This document shows, one piece after another, positions 48,871 to 57,472 of a stretch of DNA of 64,000 nucleotides. The notes under the pieces were generated by a model that did no database searches, was not told the DNA's origin, and saw only the letters and a list, made by a program, of their open reading frames with translations. The stretch's first letter is position 1; each line of letters starts with the position of its first letter. Both the position numbers and the translations under genes were made by a program. Location of the stretch: assembly GCA_009838075.1 (NCBI GenBank), contig VXSG01000119.1, positions 56,636 to 120,635 on the forward strand, given 5' to 3'. Source of the DNA: Boseongicola sp. SB0665_bin_10 (GTDB taxonomy: Bacteria; Pseudomonadota; Alphaproteobacteria; Rhodobacterales; Rhodobacteraceae).

Positions 48871-48940
48871 AACGGTAAAAAAGAATGAAAGTATCGTAAT
48901 GATGCGCCCACCCGTGCACGGAGAGTTTCCGAAACATACT

Positions 48941-49025
48941 TTGTTATCAAATTGTTACACACATATTGCTTGAAACTCCCATGAAACTCCCTTGACAGGC
49001 TCTCAAAAAATGTAATAAACTTACA
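48941..49025 (+). promoter_or_regulatory. AT-rich control region of the peptide-importer operon
   Basis: Contains a TTGTTA direct repeat (48941 and 48952, 11-bp period), a TGAAACTCCC direct repeat (48971 and 48982, also 11-bp period), a consensus -35 TTGACA at 48992-48997 and the palindrome TGTAATAAACTTACA at 49011-49025 covering the expected -10. Binding there would block polymerase. Direct repeats one helical turn apart suggest a second, activating factor. Confidence 0.65.
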
Positions 49026-49066
49026 ATACAGCCTTCAGATGACCAACATTGAGAGAGGAGGAGACG

Positions 49067-50608
49067 ATGAACTTCAGAATCTGGTTGCGCGCGGCGATTG
49101 TCTTGGCGGCACTCACCACGCTTTCAGGTGCGGCTTTCGCGGCCGGGACATTGCGTTATGCGACGGTCGGCGAGCCGCCAAGCCTTGACCAGCAGGTTCT
49201 CACTTCCGATCTGTCGACCACGATTGCCCATCACGTCTTCGAGGGGCTCTACACGTTCGATGCCTCGAACTCGCCGGTCGGCCTGCTCGCCGCTGGCGAG
49301 GCTGTCTCGGATGACGGGAAGACGATCACGATCACGCTCCGGGAAGGCGTGAAGTTCCACAACGGCCAGGACATGACATCGGCGGACGTCGTCGCATCGC
49401 TGAAGCGGTGGGGAGAATTCGGGTCGCGGGGCGGGCTTCTGTTCGCGAATGTCGAAAGCGTGACCGCCACAGGGGATCACGAGGTCACGATCAGGCTTGC
49501 CCAGCCCTTCGGCCCCTGGAAGAACCTTTTGGCCTTCATCAACGGCGGGCCTGCGATCTACCCGGCCTCGGTTGCGGAAGGCGCCGGCAAGGAGCCGATC
49601 GCGCCGGACAGCTACATTGGCACGGGGCCGTACAGGTTTGGCGCGTGGGAGCCGAACCGCCACGTCGAATTGGCAAGGTTCGACGGCTATGTCTCGCCCG
49701 CCGGCGAACCAGATGGTTACGGCGGTGCGCGCGTCGCCGTGTTCGACAAGCTGCAGTTCATCCCCGTGCCTGACGTCGGGACGCGGGTGGCGGGCCTGAA
49801 GGCCGGCGACTATGACTATGCCGAGAGCATTCCCGGCGATCTCTACGCCGACCTCGAGGCTGATCCTTCGGTCGTCACGATACTGAATGGCGGACCGATC
49901 TTCGGCCTGGTGTTCATGAATTCCAAGGACGGCCCGCTTCAGGAGAACTTCGGCCTGCGGCGCGCAATCCAGACCGCGCTGGACAAGGTGCCCGCGCTGC
50001 ACGTGGCAATTGGCCCGGAGGGGCTGTGGCGTGCGAACGGCTCGTTCCTGCCCGACGGCAACGTCTGGTTCACGGATGCCGGCACCGAACACTACAGCGA
50101 GGGTGACGCGAACGCCGCGCGCGCCATGGCCGAAGAATCGGGATACGGCGGCGAGCCGATCAAGTTCATGGTTTCGACGAACTACCCGTTCCATTACGAC
50201 ACCGCGATCGTCTACACGAGGCAGCTGGCGCAAGCCGGGTTCAACATCGACCTTCAGGTCTACGACTGGGCTACCCTGATCGAAAAGCGGGCTCAGCCGG
50301 ACCAGTGGGACATGTTCTTCACCCATCATGGATTCGTGCCCGATCCGATCCTGATCTCGGTAATGAACGACAATTATCCCGGCTGGTGGACAACCGAGGA
50401 AAAGAACGCCCTGAAGGCCAGGTTCACCGAGAGCTCGGACCCCGCCGAGCGCCAGGCGATCTGGACCGAGATTCAGGCGTTGATCTATCAGCAGGTACCG
50501 ACGATGAAGACGGGCGATGTCTACACCTACAACATCGCGTCGCCCGAGCTGGACGGCCTCGGCGAGGCGACCCTGATCTGGCCGCACTTCTGGAACGTTT
50601 CAAAATAG
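49067..50608 (+). CDS. peptide ABC transporter substrate-binding protein (SBP family 5)
   Basis: A 513-residue DppA/OppA-class binding protein. Signal peptide ends at GAAFAAG; the mature part begins TLRYATVGEPPSLDQQVLTSD and has FEGLYTFDASNSPVG, ITLREGVKFHNGQDMTSADVV and SYIGTGPYRFGAWEPNR, all family landmarks. ATG 49067 follows GAGGAGGAG. First gene of a tight operon with two permeases, two ATPases and two catabolic enzymes. Dipeptides, oligopeptides or peptide-like opines are possible ligands. Confidence 0.92.
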   Translation: MNFRIWLRAAIVLAALTTLSGAAFAAGTLRYATVGEPPSLDQQVLTSDLSTTIAHHVFEGLYTFDASNSPVGLLAAGEAVSDDGKTITITLREGVKFHNGQDMTSADVVASLKRWGEFGSRGGLLFANVESVTATGDHEVTIRLAQPFGPWKNLLAFINGGPAIYPASVAEGAGKEPIAPDSYIGTGPYRFGAWEPNRHVELARFDGYVSPAGEPDGYGGARVAVFDKLQFIPVPDVGTRVAGLKAGDYDYAESIPGDLYADLEADPSVVTILNGGPIFGLVFMNSKDGPLQENFGLRRAIQTALDKVPALHVAIGPEGLWRANGSFLPDGNVWFTDAGTEHYSEGDANAARAMAEESGYGGEPIKFMVSTNYPFHYDTAIVYTRQLAQAGFNIDLQVYDWATLIEKRAQPDQWDMFFTHHGFVPDPILISVMNDNYPGWWTTEEKNALKARFTESSDPAERQAIWTEIQALIYQQVPTMKTGDVYTYNIASPELDGLGEATLIWPHFWNVSK

Positions 50609-50652
50609 GGGATAGTCCCCTGGCCTTCCCGCCGCTCGGTGGCGGGGAGGCC
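50607..50652 (+). terminator. two tandem hairpins between binding-protein and permease genes
   Basis: First hairpin: arms AGGGGA/TCCCCT (50607-50621). Second: a 12-bp stem (50622-50633 with 50641-50652) with one G-T wobble and a 7-nt loop. Neither has a T-run, so they likely stabilise the upstream mRNA and lower permease expression. Confidence 0.6.
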
Positions 50653-50678
50653 GAATCGCGTTCCATTCAGGTCGTTTC

Positions 50679-51626
50679 ATGTTGAACTATGCCTTGAACA
50701 GAGTCCTGACGCTTGTCCCCACGCTTCTGGCTGCCTCGTTCCTGGTCTTCATGTTCATCCACCTGATCCCCGGCGATCCGGCTTCGATCCTGCTGGGTGA
50801 TACCGCAACGCCGGAGGAAGTCGCCGAACTCTCTCGCGAGCTTGGTCTCGATGAGCCGCTTTGGACGCAGTATGCCCTGTGGCTGGGCAATGTCCTGCAG
50901 GGTGATCTCGGGACTTCGGTGTTCTTCCGTGAACCGGTTCTTTCGGTCATTGCGGACGGTGCCGAAACCTCGATCCTCCTGGCGACGATGACAATGTTCT
51001 GGATTGTCGTGTTCGGTGTTCCGATCGGCATCGTTTCCGCCGTTCGGCACGGTTCATGGGTCGATCAGGCGACGTCTGGCGGAGCCATGCTGTTCGCCTC
51101 GGTTCCGACGTTCTGGCTTGGACTCTACCTGATCCTGATCTTCTCGGTCTGGCTTGGCTGGTTTCCGTCTTCGGGATTCCCGTCGCTTGCCGATGAGGGC
51201 GGAGTCTCGAACCTGCGCTACCTCGTTCTGCCCAGCCTGACCCTGGCGGCCCCGAACGCGGCGCTCATCATCCGCCTGATCCGCGCTTCCATGCTTGACG
51301 TCTCGCGGGAGGACCACGTGCGCACGGCCCGGGCGAAGGGCCTTCACCCGGTTCGCGTGGCCATCAAGCACATCTTCCGAAACGCGCTCATCGCCGTTTC
51401 CGCCGCGTTCGGCTTCACCTTCGCGGCGCTGGTCAGCGAAGCGGTGGTGACGGAGACCGTCTTTTCCCTGCCCGGCATAGGCAGGCTTGTCGTGCAGTCC
51501 ATCCTGCGGCGAGACTATCCCGTGATCCAGGGCGTCATCCTGATCATCGTGGTCTTCTACATGACCATCAATCTCCTGGTGGACCTTGCCTATGCCAGCC
51601 TCGATCCAAGGGTGTCGCTAAAATGA
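50679..51626 (+). CDS. peptide ABC transporter permease (DppB-like)
   Basis: A 315-residue inner-membrane permease with about six transmembrane helices. N-terminus MLNYALNRVLTLVPTLLAASFLVFMFIHLIPGDPA is typical of DppB/OppB, and the EAA-loop region RTARAKGLHPVRVAIKHIFRNALI is intact. C-terminus ends YASLDPRVSLK. Overlaps the next permease by 4 bp. Confidence 0.94.
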   Translation: MLNYALNRVLTLVPTLLAASFLVFMFIHLIPGDPASILLGDTATPEEVAELSRELGLDEPLWTQYALWLGNVLQGDLGTSVFFREPVLSVIADGAETSILLATMTMFWIVVFGVPIGIVSAVRHGSWVDQATSGGAMLFASVPTFWLGLYLILIFSVWLGWFPSSGFPSLADEGGVSNLRYLVLPSLTLAAPNAALIIRLIRASMLDVSREDHVRTARAKGLHPVRVAIKHIFRNALIAVSAAFGFTFAALVSEAVVTETVFSLPGIGRLVVQSILRRDYPVIQGVILIIVVFYMTINLLVDLAYASLDPRVSLK

Positions 51627-52474
51627 GCGTACCGCATTCAATCGCGCTGGTCTTTCGCGGTCGCGCACTGGCAGCGGTTGGGGCGTGCTGGCTGCTGGTC
51701 GTCGGCATCGCGGCGATCGGAGCGCCGCTCCTGGCGCCGTTCGACCCGCTGGAATTCGACCCGTTCGTCCGCCTTTCCGACCCGGGCTGGCCCCACCTCT
51801 TCGGCACCGATCATTTTGGTCGGGACTCGCTTTCACGTGCGATCTACGGCGCGCGCATGGCGATCCTGATCGGGTCGGGCAGCGTGTTGATCGCCCTGGT
51901 CGTCGGCGGCCTCACCGGCATGCTTTCCGCCTACTTTGTCCGGCTGGGTCACTTGCTGATGCGGATTGTGGACGTGCTGATGGCGTTCCCGGCATTGCTC
52001 CTTGCCCTGGTCCTGATGACGCTCCTCGAGCGCAGCGTGCTGAACACGATAATCGTGATCGGCATTGTCTACGCCACGACCACGGCCCGGATCGTGTTCG
52101 GCATGACCCTGAAGCTGAAACGCGATGTCTTCGTTGACGCCGCGATCTGCAGCGGCGCAGGGCACGCCTCGGTCCTGTTCCGGCACATCCTGCCGAATCT
52201 CCTGTCGCCGATGCTGGTGCAGGTGAGCTTCATCTTCGCGTTCGCGCAATTGCAGGCAGCAGCGCTTGACTTCCTGGGGCTGGGCCTTCCGCCGGAGGTT
52301 CCGAGCTGGGGAAACATGTTGAGCGAGGAAAGAATCTATGTGACCCGTGCACCGTGGCTGCTGATATTCCCCGGTGCGCTGATCATCCTTTCGGTCTTTT
52401 CGATGAACCTTGTCGGAGACGCGTTGCGTGACAACATCGATCCCCGGTTCAAAGACGACATTGCAGGGGTCTGA
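51623..52474 (+). CDS. peptide ABC transporter permease (DppC-like)
   Basis: A 283-residue DppC/OppC-class permease. FGTDHFGRDSLSRAIYGARMAILIG is the family landmark; EAA-type loop DAAICSGAGHASVLFRHILPN; C-terminus VGDALRDNIDPRF. About five or six membrane helices. Pairs with the preceding permease. Confidence 0.94.
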   Translation: MSVPHSIALVFRGRALAAVGACWLLVVGIAAIGAPLLAPFDPLEFDPFVRLSDPGWPHLFGTDHFGRDSLSRAIYGARMAILIGSGSVLIALVVGGLTGMLSAYFVRLGHLLMRIVDVLMAFPALLLALVLMTLLERSVLNTIIVIGIVYATTTARIVFGMTLKLKRDVFVDAAICSGAGHASVLFRHILPNLLSPMLVQVSFIFAFAQLQAAALDFLGLGLPPEVPSWGNMLSEERIYVTRAPWLLIFPGALIILSVFSMNLVGDALRDNIDPRFKDDIAGV

Positions 52475-52477
52475 TCC

Positions 52478-53452
52478 GTGGCTTTGCTCGACATAAGGAA
52501 CTTGGACCTGACCATCGCGCGAGGCAGCGAACTCCTGCCCGTGGTTCAAGGGGTGTCACTTGCCGTCGAGGAAAACGAAACGCTGGGAATCGTCGGCGAG
52601 AGCGGGTGCGGCAAGAGCCTGACCGCACTGGCGGTCATGGGCCTGCTTGAAGGCTCGGCAGCGCGGATAGCCGGAGGGTCAATCCACTTCCAGGGCCGGA
52701 ACCTCCTGGCGCTTTCGCCCGAGGAGCGCCGGCGCGTGATGGGGGACCAGATGGCCATGATATTTCAGGAACCCATGACAAGCCTGAATCCTGTCTACCG
52801 GGTCGGCGACCAGATCAAGGAAGCGGTCCTGCAGCACCGCAGCATGTCCGGAAGACAGGCGCATGACCGTGCGCTCGAACTGCTGGAACTCGTGCGCATT
52901 CCCGATCCGGCACGCCGGATCGACAGTTTTCCGCACCAGATGTCCGGCGGACAAAGACAAAGGGTCATGATCGCCATGGCGCTTGCCTGCGATCCAAAGC
53001 TCCTGATTGCCGACGAGCCGACGACGGCGCTCGACGTCACCGTGCAGAAGGAGGTGCTGGAACTCGTGCGCAGCCTGCAGGCGCGAACCGGCATGTCCAT
53101 CGTCCTTATCTCGCACGATCTCGGCGTGATTTCCGAGACCTGCGACAAGGTCGCCGTCATGTACCGCGGCAGGATTGTCGAGCAGGCATCGACTTCGACG
53201 CTCTTTTCGAACATGAGCCACCCGTACACGCTGGGACTGCTCGGCTCGATTCCGGCGACCGATCACGACGTGGAATGGCTTGACGCGATCCCCGGCCGGG
53301 TGCCAACGCTGGATGAAGCGGTGCCGGGCTGCGCGTTTCACCCGCGCTGCTTCGCGGCAAGAGGATCCTGCAGGACCGCAGATCCGGACGCTGCAGCCGT
53401 TTCGCCGGCCCACATCGTGCGTTGCCACTTTCCGCAAGGATCTTCGTCATGA
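52478..53452 (+). CDS. peptide ABC transporter ATPase (DppD-like)
   Basis: A 324-residue ATPase beginning at GTG 52478. Walker A GESGCGKSLTAL, MIFQEPMTSLNPVYRVGDQ, signature MSGGQRQRVMIAMALA, Walker B LLIADEPTTALDVT. The C-terminal oligopeptide-transporter extension has PGCAFHPRCFAARGSCR, matching the cysteine-rich FeS-like motif of DppD/DppF proteins. Confidence 0.94.
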   Translation: MALLDIRNLDLTIARGSELLPVVQGVSLAVEENETLGIVGESGCGKSLTALAVMGLLEGSAARIAGGSIHFQGRNLLALSPEERRRVMGDQMAMIFQEPMTSLNPVYRVGDQIKEAVLQHRSMSGRQAHDRALELLELVRIPDPARRIDSFPHQMSGGQRQRVMIAMALACDPKLLIADEPTTALDVTVQKEVLELVRSLQARTGMSIVLISHDLGVISETCDKVAVMYRGRIVEQASTSTLFSNMSHPYTLGLLGSIPATDHDVEWLDAIPGRVPTLDEAVPGCAFHPRCFAARGSCRTADPDAAAVSPAHIVRCHFPQGSSS

Positions 53453-54255
53453 CCCGTCCGTTGCTGGAAGTGCGCGAGCTGAGGACACACTTCAGCATTG
53501 GCAGGAGCGGGTTCATGCGCAGGAAATCCGTGCTCAGGGCCGTCGATGGCGTTTCGTTCAGCATCCATGAAGGTGAAGTGCTCAGCCTCGTTGGCGAAAG
53601 TGGCTGCGGCAAGTCCACGGTCGGACGGACCCTGACGCACCTGGAAACGGCCACGACCGGATCTGCCGTGTTCGACGGGCGGGACATCCTGAGTCTTTCG
53701 CCCGCCGAATTCCGGCCGTTGCGGCGCGACATCCAGATGATCTTTCAGGATCCATTCGCCTCGCTCAACCCACGCCTCAGCATCGAGCAGAAGCTGGCCG
53801 AGCCGCTCTTCATTCACAGGCTTGTGCGCGACCGATCGGAAGCGCGCGAGAGGATCGCCGCGACGCTTGAACTTGTGGGCATGGATGCGGAATCGATGAG
53901 TCGCTTTCCGCACGAATTTTCCGGCGGCCAGCGTCAGCGCATCGGCATCGCCAGAGTCATGATCCTGACACCACGCCTTGTCATTGCAGACGAGCCGGTG
54001 TCGGCCCTCGATGTCTCCATCCAGGCCCAGGTTCTGAACCTGCTGAAGAGGCTTCAACGCGACAGCGGCGTGTCGATGCTGTTCATCAGTCACGATCTTG
54101 GCGCAGTCCGCCACATAAGCGACCGGATTGCGGTCATGTACAGGGGGACGCTAGTGGAGACTGGCGAGAAACGACAGATTTTCGAGACACCGCGGCACGC
54201 CTATACGCGAAGGCTGCTTGCCTCGATTCCGCGCCTCGAAAAGAGGATCGCATGA
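53449..54255 (+). CDS. peptide ABC transporter ATPase (DppF-like, short C-terminus)
   Basis: A 268-residue partner ATPase. Walker A GESGCGKSTVGR, MIFQDPFASLNPRLS, signature FSGGQRQRIGIARVM, Walker B LVIADEPVSALDVS. ATG 53449 overlaps the DppD stop. It stops after RHAYTRRLLASIP, about 50 residues short of usual DppF, so the C-terminal cysteine-rich extension is absent here although present in its partner. Overlaps the M81 gene by 4 bp. Confidence 0.92.
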   Translation: MTRPLLEVRELRTHFSIGRSGFMRRKSVLRAVDGVSFSIHEGEVLSLVGESGCGKSTVGRTLTHLETATTGSAVFDGRDILSLSPAEFRPLRRDIQMIFQDPFASLNPRLSIEQKLAEPLFIHRLVRDRSEARERIAATLELVGMDAESMSRFPHEFSGGQRQRIGIARVMILTPRLVIADEPVSALDVSIQAQVLNLLKRLQRDSGVSMLFISHDLGAVRHISDRIAVMYRGTLVETGEKRQIFETPRHAYTRRLLASIPRLEKRIA

Positions 54256-55736
54256 TGGGTCAGAAACGTGTCTTCCTGGGATCAATCGCAACTGAAACCA
54301 ACACGTTCTCTCCGTTGCGGACGGACTTGCGCGACTTCAAGGACAGCTTCTTCGCGCCCCCCGGCCTGCACCCCTCGACGCCAACGTTGTGCAGCGCGAT
54401 CTACCCGGTCGCGCGTGCGAAGGCCGGCAAAATCGGCTGGACGTTGATCGAAGGCACGGCGACCTGGGCGGAGCCGGGCGGAATCGTCAACCAGCGCACC
54501 TGGGAAAACCTTCGCGATCAGCTTCTTGATGAACTCCGCGACGCACTGCCGGTGGACATAGTCCTGCTCGGGCTGCATGGTGCCATGGTGTCCCAGGGAT
54601 GCCTCGACTGCGAAGGCGAGCTGATCGAGGCGGTTCGCACGATCACAGGTCCCGACGCGATCCTCGGGGTGACGTTCGACCCGCACAGCCATCTGTCTGA
54701 CAGGCGGGTGGAGAATGCCGACCTGATCACGGTCTTCAAGGAGTTTCCCCATACGGACTTCGTCGAAACGGCCGAGAACCTGATCAATCTGGTGAACTGC
54801 GCTTCGGTCGGGAGCATCGTGCCGGTGATCTCGACCTTCGACTGCCGGATCATCGACGTCTTTCCGACGAGCCAGGAACCGATGCGCAGCTTTGTCGACG
54901 TGTTGAAGGGGATCGAGGGACGCGGCAAGATCCTTTCCGTTTCCGTCATCCACGGCTTCATGGCCGGCGATGTGCCCGACCTCGGGGCCAAGATGATCGT
55001 GATCACCGATGATGCGAAGGACGAGGGCGATGCGCTTGCCAGAAAGCTCGGGCTGGAGCTGTTTTCAATGAGGGGCAAGACACGACCGGACTTTCTTTCG
55101 CCAAGCGAGGCATTGGACGAGGCCCAGACGGCGACTGACGGCCCGGTCGTGATTGCGGACGTATGGGACAATCCCGGAGGTGGCGTGCCTGGAGACTCCA
55201 CCATCATCCTGCGTGAGATGATCCGGCGAAAGACAAGCAATGCTGCGTTGGCAACAATCTGGGACCCCATGGCGGTTCGCACGTGCATGTCAGCAGGAGA
55301 GGGTGCCGAGCTGCAGCTTCGCTTCGGGGGGAAGATGTCACGCGCAGGTGGCGAACCGCTTGACGCCAAGGTCACTGTACGCCGCATTCTGAGGGAAGCG
55401 GTTCAGAGCTTTGGCGAAAGTGTCGTGCCACTTGGAGACAGCGCGTGGATTTCGGTCGGGGGCATCGATGTCATTCTCAATACCGTGCGCAGCCAGGTCT
55501 TTCATCCAGACGTGTTTTCCAATTTCGGCATAGATCCCAGGGAAAGGACCTTGCTTGTGGTGAAGTCCACCAACCATTTCCACGACGCGTTTTCGGCGAT
55601 CGCTTCGAAGATCCTGTATGTTACGGTCGACGGGCCCTATCCGAGCAACCCGGCAACGAATGGCTATCGCAACCTGAGCCGAAAGGTCTGGCCACTTCAT
55701 GAGAACCCCCATGTTTCCCAGCCCGATCAGGATTGA
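54252..55736 (+). CDS. M81-family metallopeptidase (MlrC, microcystinase C-like)
   Basis: A 494-residue protein of the MlrC family, known for degrading linearised microcystin and found in many peptide-import operons. N-terminal GSIATETNTFSPLRTDL, LLGLHGAMVSQGCLDCEGE, then probable zinc-site TFDPHSHLSDRRVENAD, and the C-terminal MlrC_C start VIADVWDNPGGGVPGDST. Translation is coupled to the importer ATPase. It probably cleaves an imported peptide with non-standard residues; the real substrate is unknown. Confidence 0.88.
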   Translation: MMGQKRVFLGSIATETNTFSPLRTDLRDFKDSFFAPPGLHPSTPTLCSAIYPVARAKAGKIGWTLIEGTATWAEPGGIVNQRTWENLRDQLLDELRDALPVDIVLLGLHGAMVSQGCLDCEGELIEAVRTITGPDAILGVTFDPHSHLSDRRVENADLITVFKEFPHTDFVETAENLINLVNCASVGSIVPVISTFDCRIIDVFPTSQEPMRSFVDVLKGIEGRGKILSVSVIHGFMAGDVPDLGAKMIVITDDAKDEGDALARKLGLELFSMRGKTRPDFLSPSEALDEAQTATDGPVVIADVWDNPGGGVPGDSTIILREMIRRKTSNAALATIWDPMAVRTCMSAGEGAELQLRFGGKMSRAGGEPLDAKVTVRRILREAVQSFGESVVPLGDSAWISVGGIDVILNTVRSQVFHPDVFSNFGIDPRERTLLVVKSTNHFHDAFSAIASKILYVTVDGPYPSNPATNGYRNLSRKVWPLHENPHVSQPDQD

Positions 55737-56778
55737 GACCCCCGCGCTGGTCATTCGTGAAGAAGTGGCGCTCAGGAACATAGAACGGTTCCAATGGCAC
55801 TGTGACGACAACGGCCTGAATCTGCGTCCGCATGTCAAGACGCACAAGTGCGTTCACTTTGCAAGGGCGCAGGTCGCGGCCGGCGCGACCGGGATCACCT
55901 GCCAGAAGATCGGTGAGGCCGAAGTCATGGCAGATGGCGGCATCGACGACATTCTCATTGCCTACAACATTCTCGGCAACCGCAAGCTCGGGCGTCTTCG
56001 TTCCCTTGCCGAACGGACGAAAGCCCTGTCCGTGGTGGCCGACAATGACGTGGTCGTGGACGGATTGAGCAAGGAATTCGAAACAGCGTCGCGGCCCCTG
56101 ACGGTCCTGGTTGAATGTGACACGGGTGGCCGCCGATGTGGCGCGCAGACTCCCGAACGAGCGATCACGCTTGCAAGGAGGATTGCCACCCTGCCAGGCA
56201 TTCAGTTCGGTGGGCTGATGACCTATCCGGCAGTCGGCGGCCAGCGCGACGTGCTTGGCTTCATGACGCTTGCCAAGGCCGGGATCGAAGCGTGCGGTCT
56301 CGCATGTTCGGCGGTCTCCTCGGGCGGATCGCCCGACATGTGGCATGCCCGAAGTCACGACGGGACGATCACCGAGTATCGGGCAGGGACCTATGTCTTC
56401 AACGACCGCTCGCTGGTCGAACGGGCGACCTGTGCCTGGGAGGATTGCGCTGGCCGGATCGTTGCCACTGTCGTGAGCGTCCCTTCGGAAGGCAGGGCAA
56501 TCATCGACGCTGGGTCCAAGATCCTCACGACGGACCTGCTTGGGCTTGAAGGCTTCGGGCATCTCGTCGGACATCCGCAGGCGCGAATAACCGGACTGAG
56601 CGAGGAGCACGGAATCGTCCGATGTGGTCCAGGTGACAGGCTTGAAGTCGGAGACCAGGTGAACATCGTCCCAAATCACATTTGCGTCGTGACCAACATG
56701 GTGGACAATGCGTGGCTCGAACGAACGGCAGGTGGCATGTCCGTGCTGACAATTGATGCGCGTGGGAAGCTCTGCTGA
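55699..56778 (+). CDS. D-threonine aldolase / D-serine dehydratase-like PLP enzyme
   Basis: A fold-type III (alanine racemase-like) PLP enzyme of the DSD1/D-threonine aldolase family, about 359 residues. The PLP lysine is in LRPHVKTHKC, preceded by ETPALVIREEVALRNI; the family metal site is visible in PNHICVVTNMVD (His and Cys). Products would be glycine plus an aldehyde from D-beta-hydroxy amino acids, or pyruvate and ammonia from D-serine. Overlaps the M81 gene by 38 bp; ATG 55711 is an alternative start. Last gene of the operon. Confidence 0.85.
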   Translation: MRTPMFPSPIRIETPALVIREEVALRNIERFQWHCDDNGLNLRPHVKTHKCVHFARAQVAAGATGITCQKIGEAEVMADGGIDDILIAYNILGNRKLGRLRSLAERTKALSVVADNDVVVDGLSKEFETASRPLTVLVECDTGGRRCGAQTPERAITLARRIATLPGIQFGGLMTYPAVGGQRDVLGFMTLAKAGIEACGLACSAVSSGGSPDMWHARSHDGTITEYRAGTYVFNDRSLVERATCAWEDCAGRIVATVVSVPSEGRAIIDAGSKILTTDLLGLEGFGHLVGHPQARITGLSEEHGIVRCGPGDRLEVGDQVNIVPNHICVVTNMVDNAWLERTAGGMSVLTIDARGKLC

Positions 56779-56913
56779 GCGAAGGGCGGTCGTTTCGCGG
56801 CCAGCACGATCAAGGTGCTTGGGCGATAGCATTGAGTTCCGGAGCGCGCCCCTGTGGCTGGGCAATTTGGCGATTCAATTTCCCCCATCCGGGGCCTTCT
56901 GCAAGGTGGTCCC

Positions 56914-57147
56914 ATGACCAGGAGACATCGAAGACGCAGCACTGCGAAGAAACGCGAGGTGGTTGAAGCCTGCCTGGACGGAGAGGGGCTCCGGACCCTG
57001 AGCCAACGTCATGATGTTTGCCGCAGCCTCAACCGCATCTGGATCGAGAAGTGCGAGCGCGGGGCGTGCGACGATGACGCCGTCGAAGCCGATCTGCTGT
57101 CCGAATGCGATGTGGTGCCCAGGAGAGGTGCCTTCGAATCGCCTTAA
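56914..57147 (+). pseudogene. IS3-type transposase orfA remnant
   Basis: A short frame starting MTRRHRRRSTAKKREVV with a helix-turn-helix-like GEGLRTLSQRHDVCRSLNRIWIEK segment resembles the N-terminal OrfA of IS3-type transposases. The C-terminal leucine-zipper part and orfB are missing, and I see no flanking inverted repeats, so this is a decayed fragment marking the start of the accessory region. Confidence 0.6.
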
Positions 57148-57203
57148 ACACCTTATTTGCAGGGCTGAAACGCCTCTCCGCAATTTGCCTTGTCCCACGC
57201 TTT

Positions 57204-57223
57204 GCCCATAGTTCTATATGGGC
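57204..57223. repeat. perfect 7-bp stem-loop next to a tRNA T-arm-like sequence
   Basis: GCCCATA and TATGGGC flank GTTCTA. Directly after, 57229-57240 reads on the minus strand GTTCGATTCCCA, like a tRNA T-loop, but the rest of a tRNA does not fold and the CCA end does not fit. Possibly a recombined attachment site for the integrase gene 250 bp downstream. Confidence 0.35.
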
Positions 57224-57420
57224 ACCATTGGGAATCGAACCGAAGTCTCAAGCCCGCCCAAGACCGCCTCTAGCGCAATCCCCGTGACGCCGCAACTGCC
57301 GGAGGATGCCAAGCTCGAATCGCCGCGTCCTGGGCCATGACGGGCCGCCCGCCGAACAAGCCTTCCCCCGGCAAAGAGAATCCCCCCGCTTGACTCGTGT
57401 CCATTGACGGAGTGATGTGT

Positions 57421-57446
57421 GGCAGGGGCGTTGGGGTGCCCCTGCC
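57421..57446 (+). promoter_or_regulatory. 9-bp stem hairpin in the integrase leader
   Basis: GGCAGGGGC and GCCCCTGCC pair perfectly around an 8-nt loop, 26 bp before the integrase ATG. TTGACG at about 57403 could be the -35. It may limit integrase expression or be an accessory protein site. Confidence 0.45.
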
Positions 57447-57472
57447 CAAATGCTCTACAGGGGAGCAACCAC

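Noticed and set aside
48297..48878. 193-codon open frame after the RpiR gene
   Set aside because: Cys/Arg/Pro-rich low-confidence translation, no start site, competing frames of similar length on both strands.
57224..57300. tRNA or tmRNA gene on the minus strand
   Set aside because: A T-loop-like sequence exists, but the T-stem has a mismatch, the 3' end is not CCA-compatible in length and no matching 5' acceptor strand is found.
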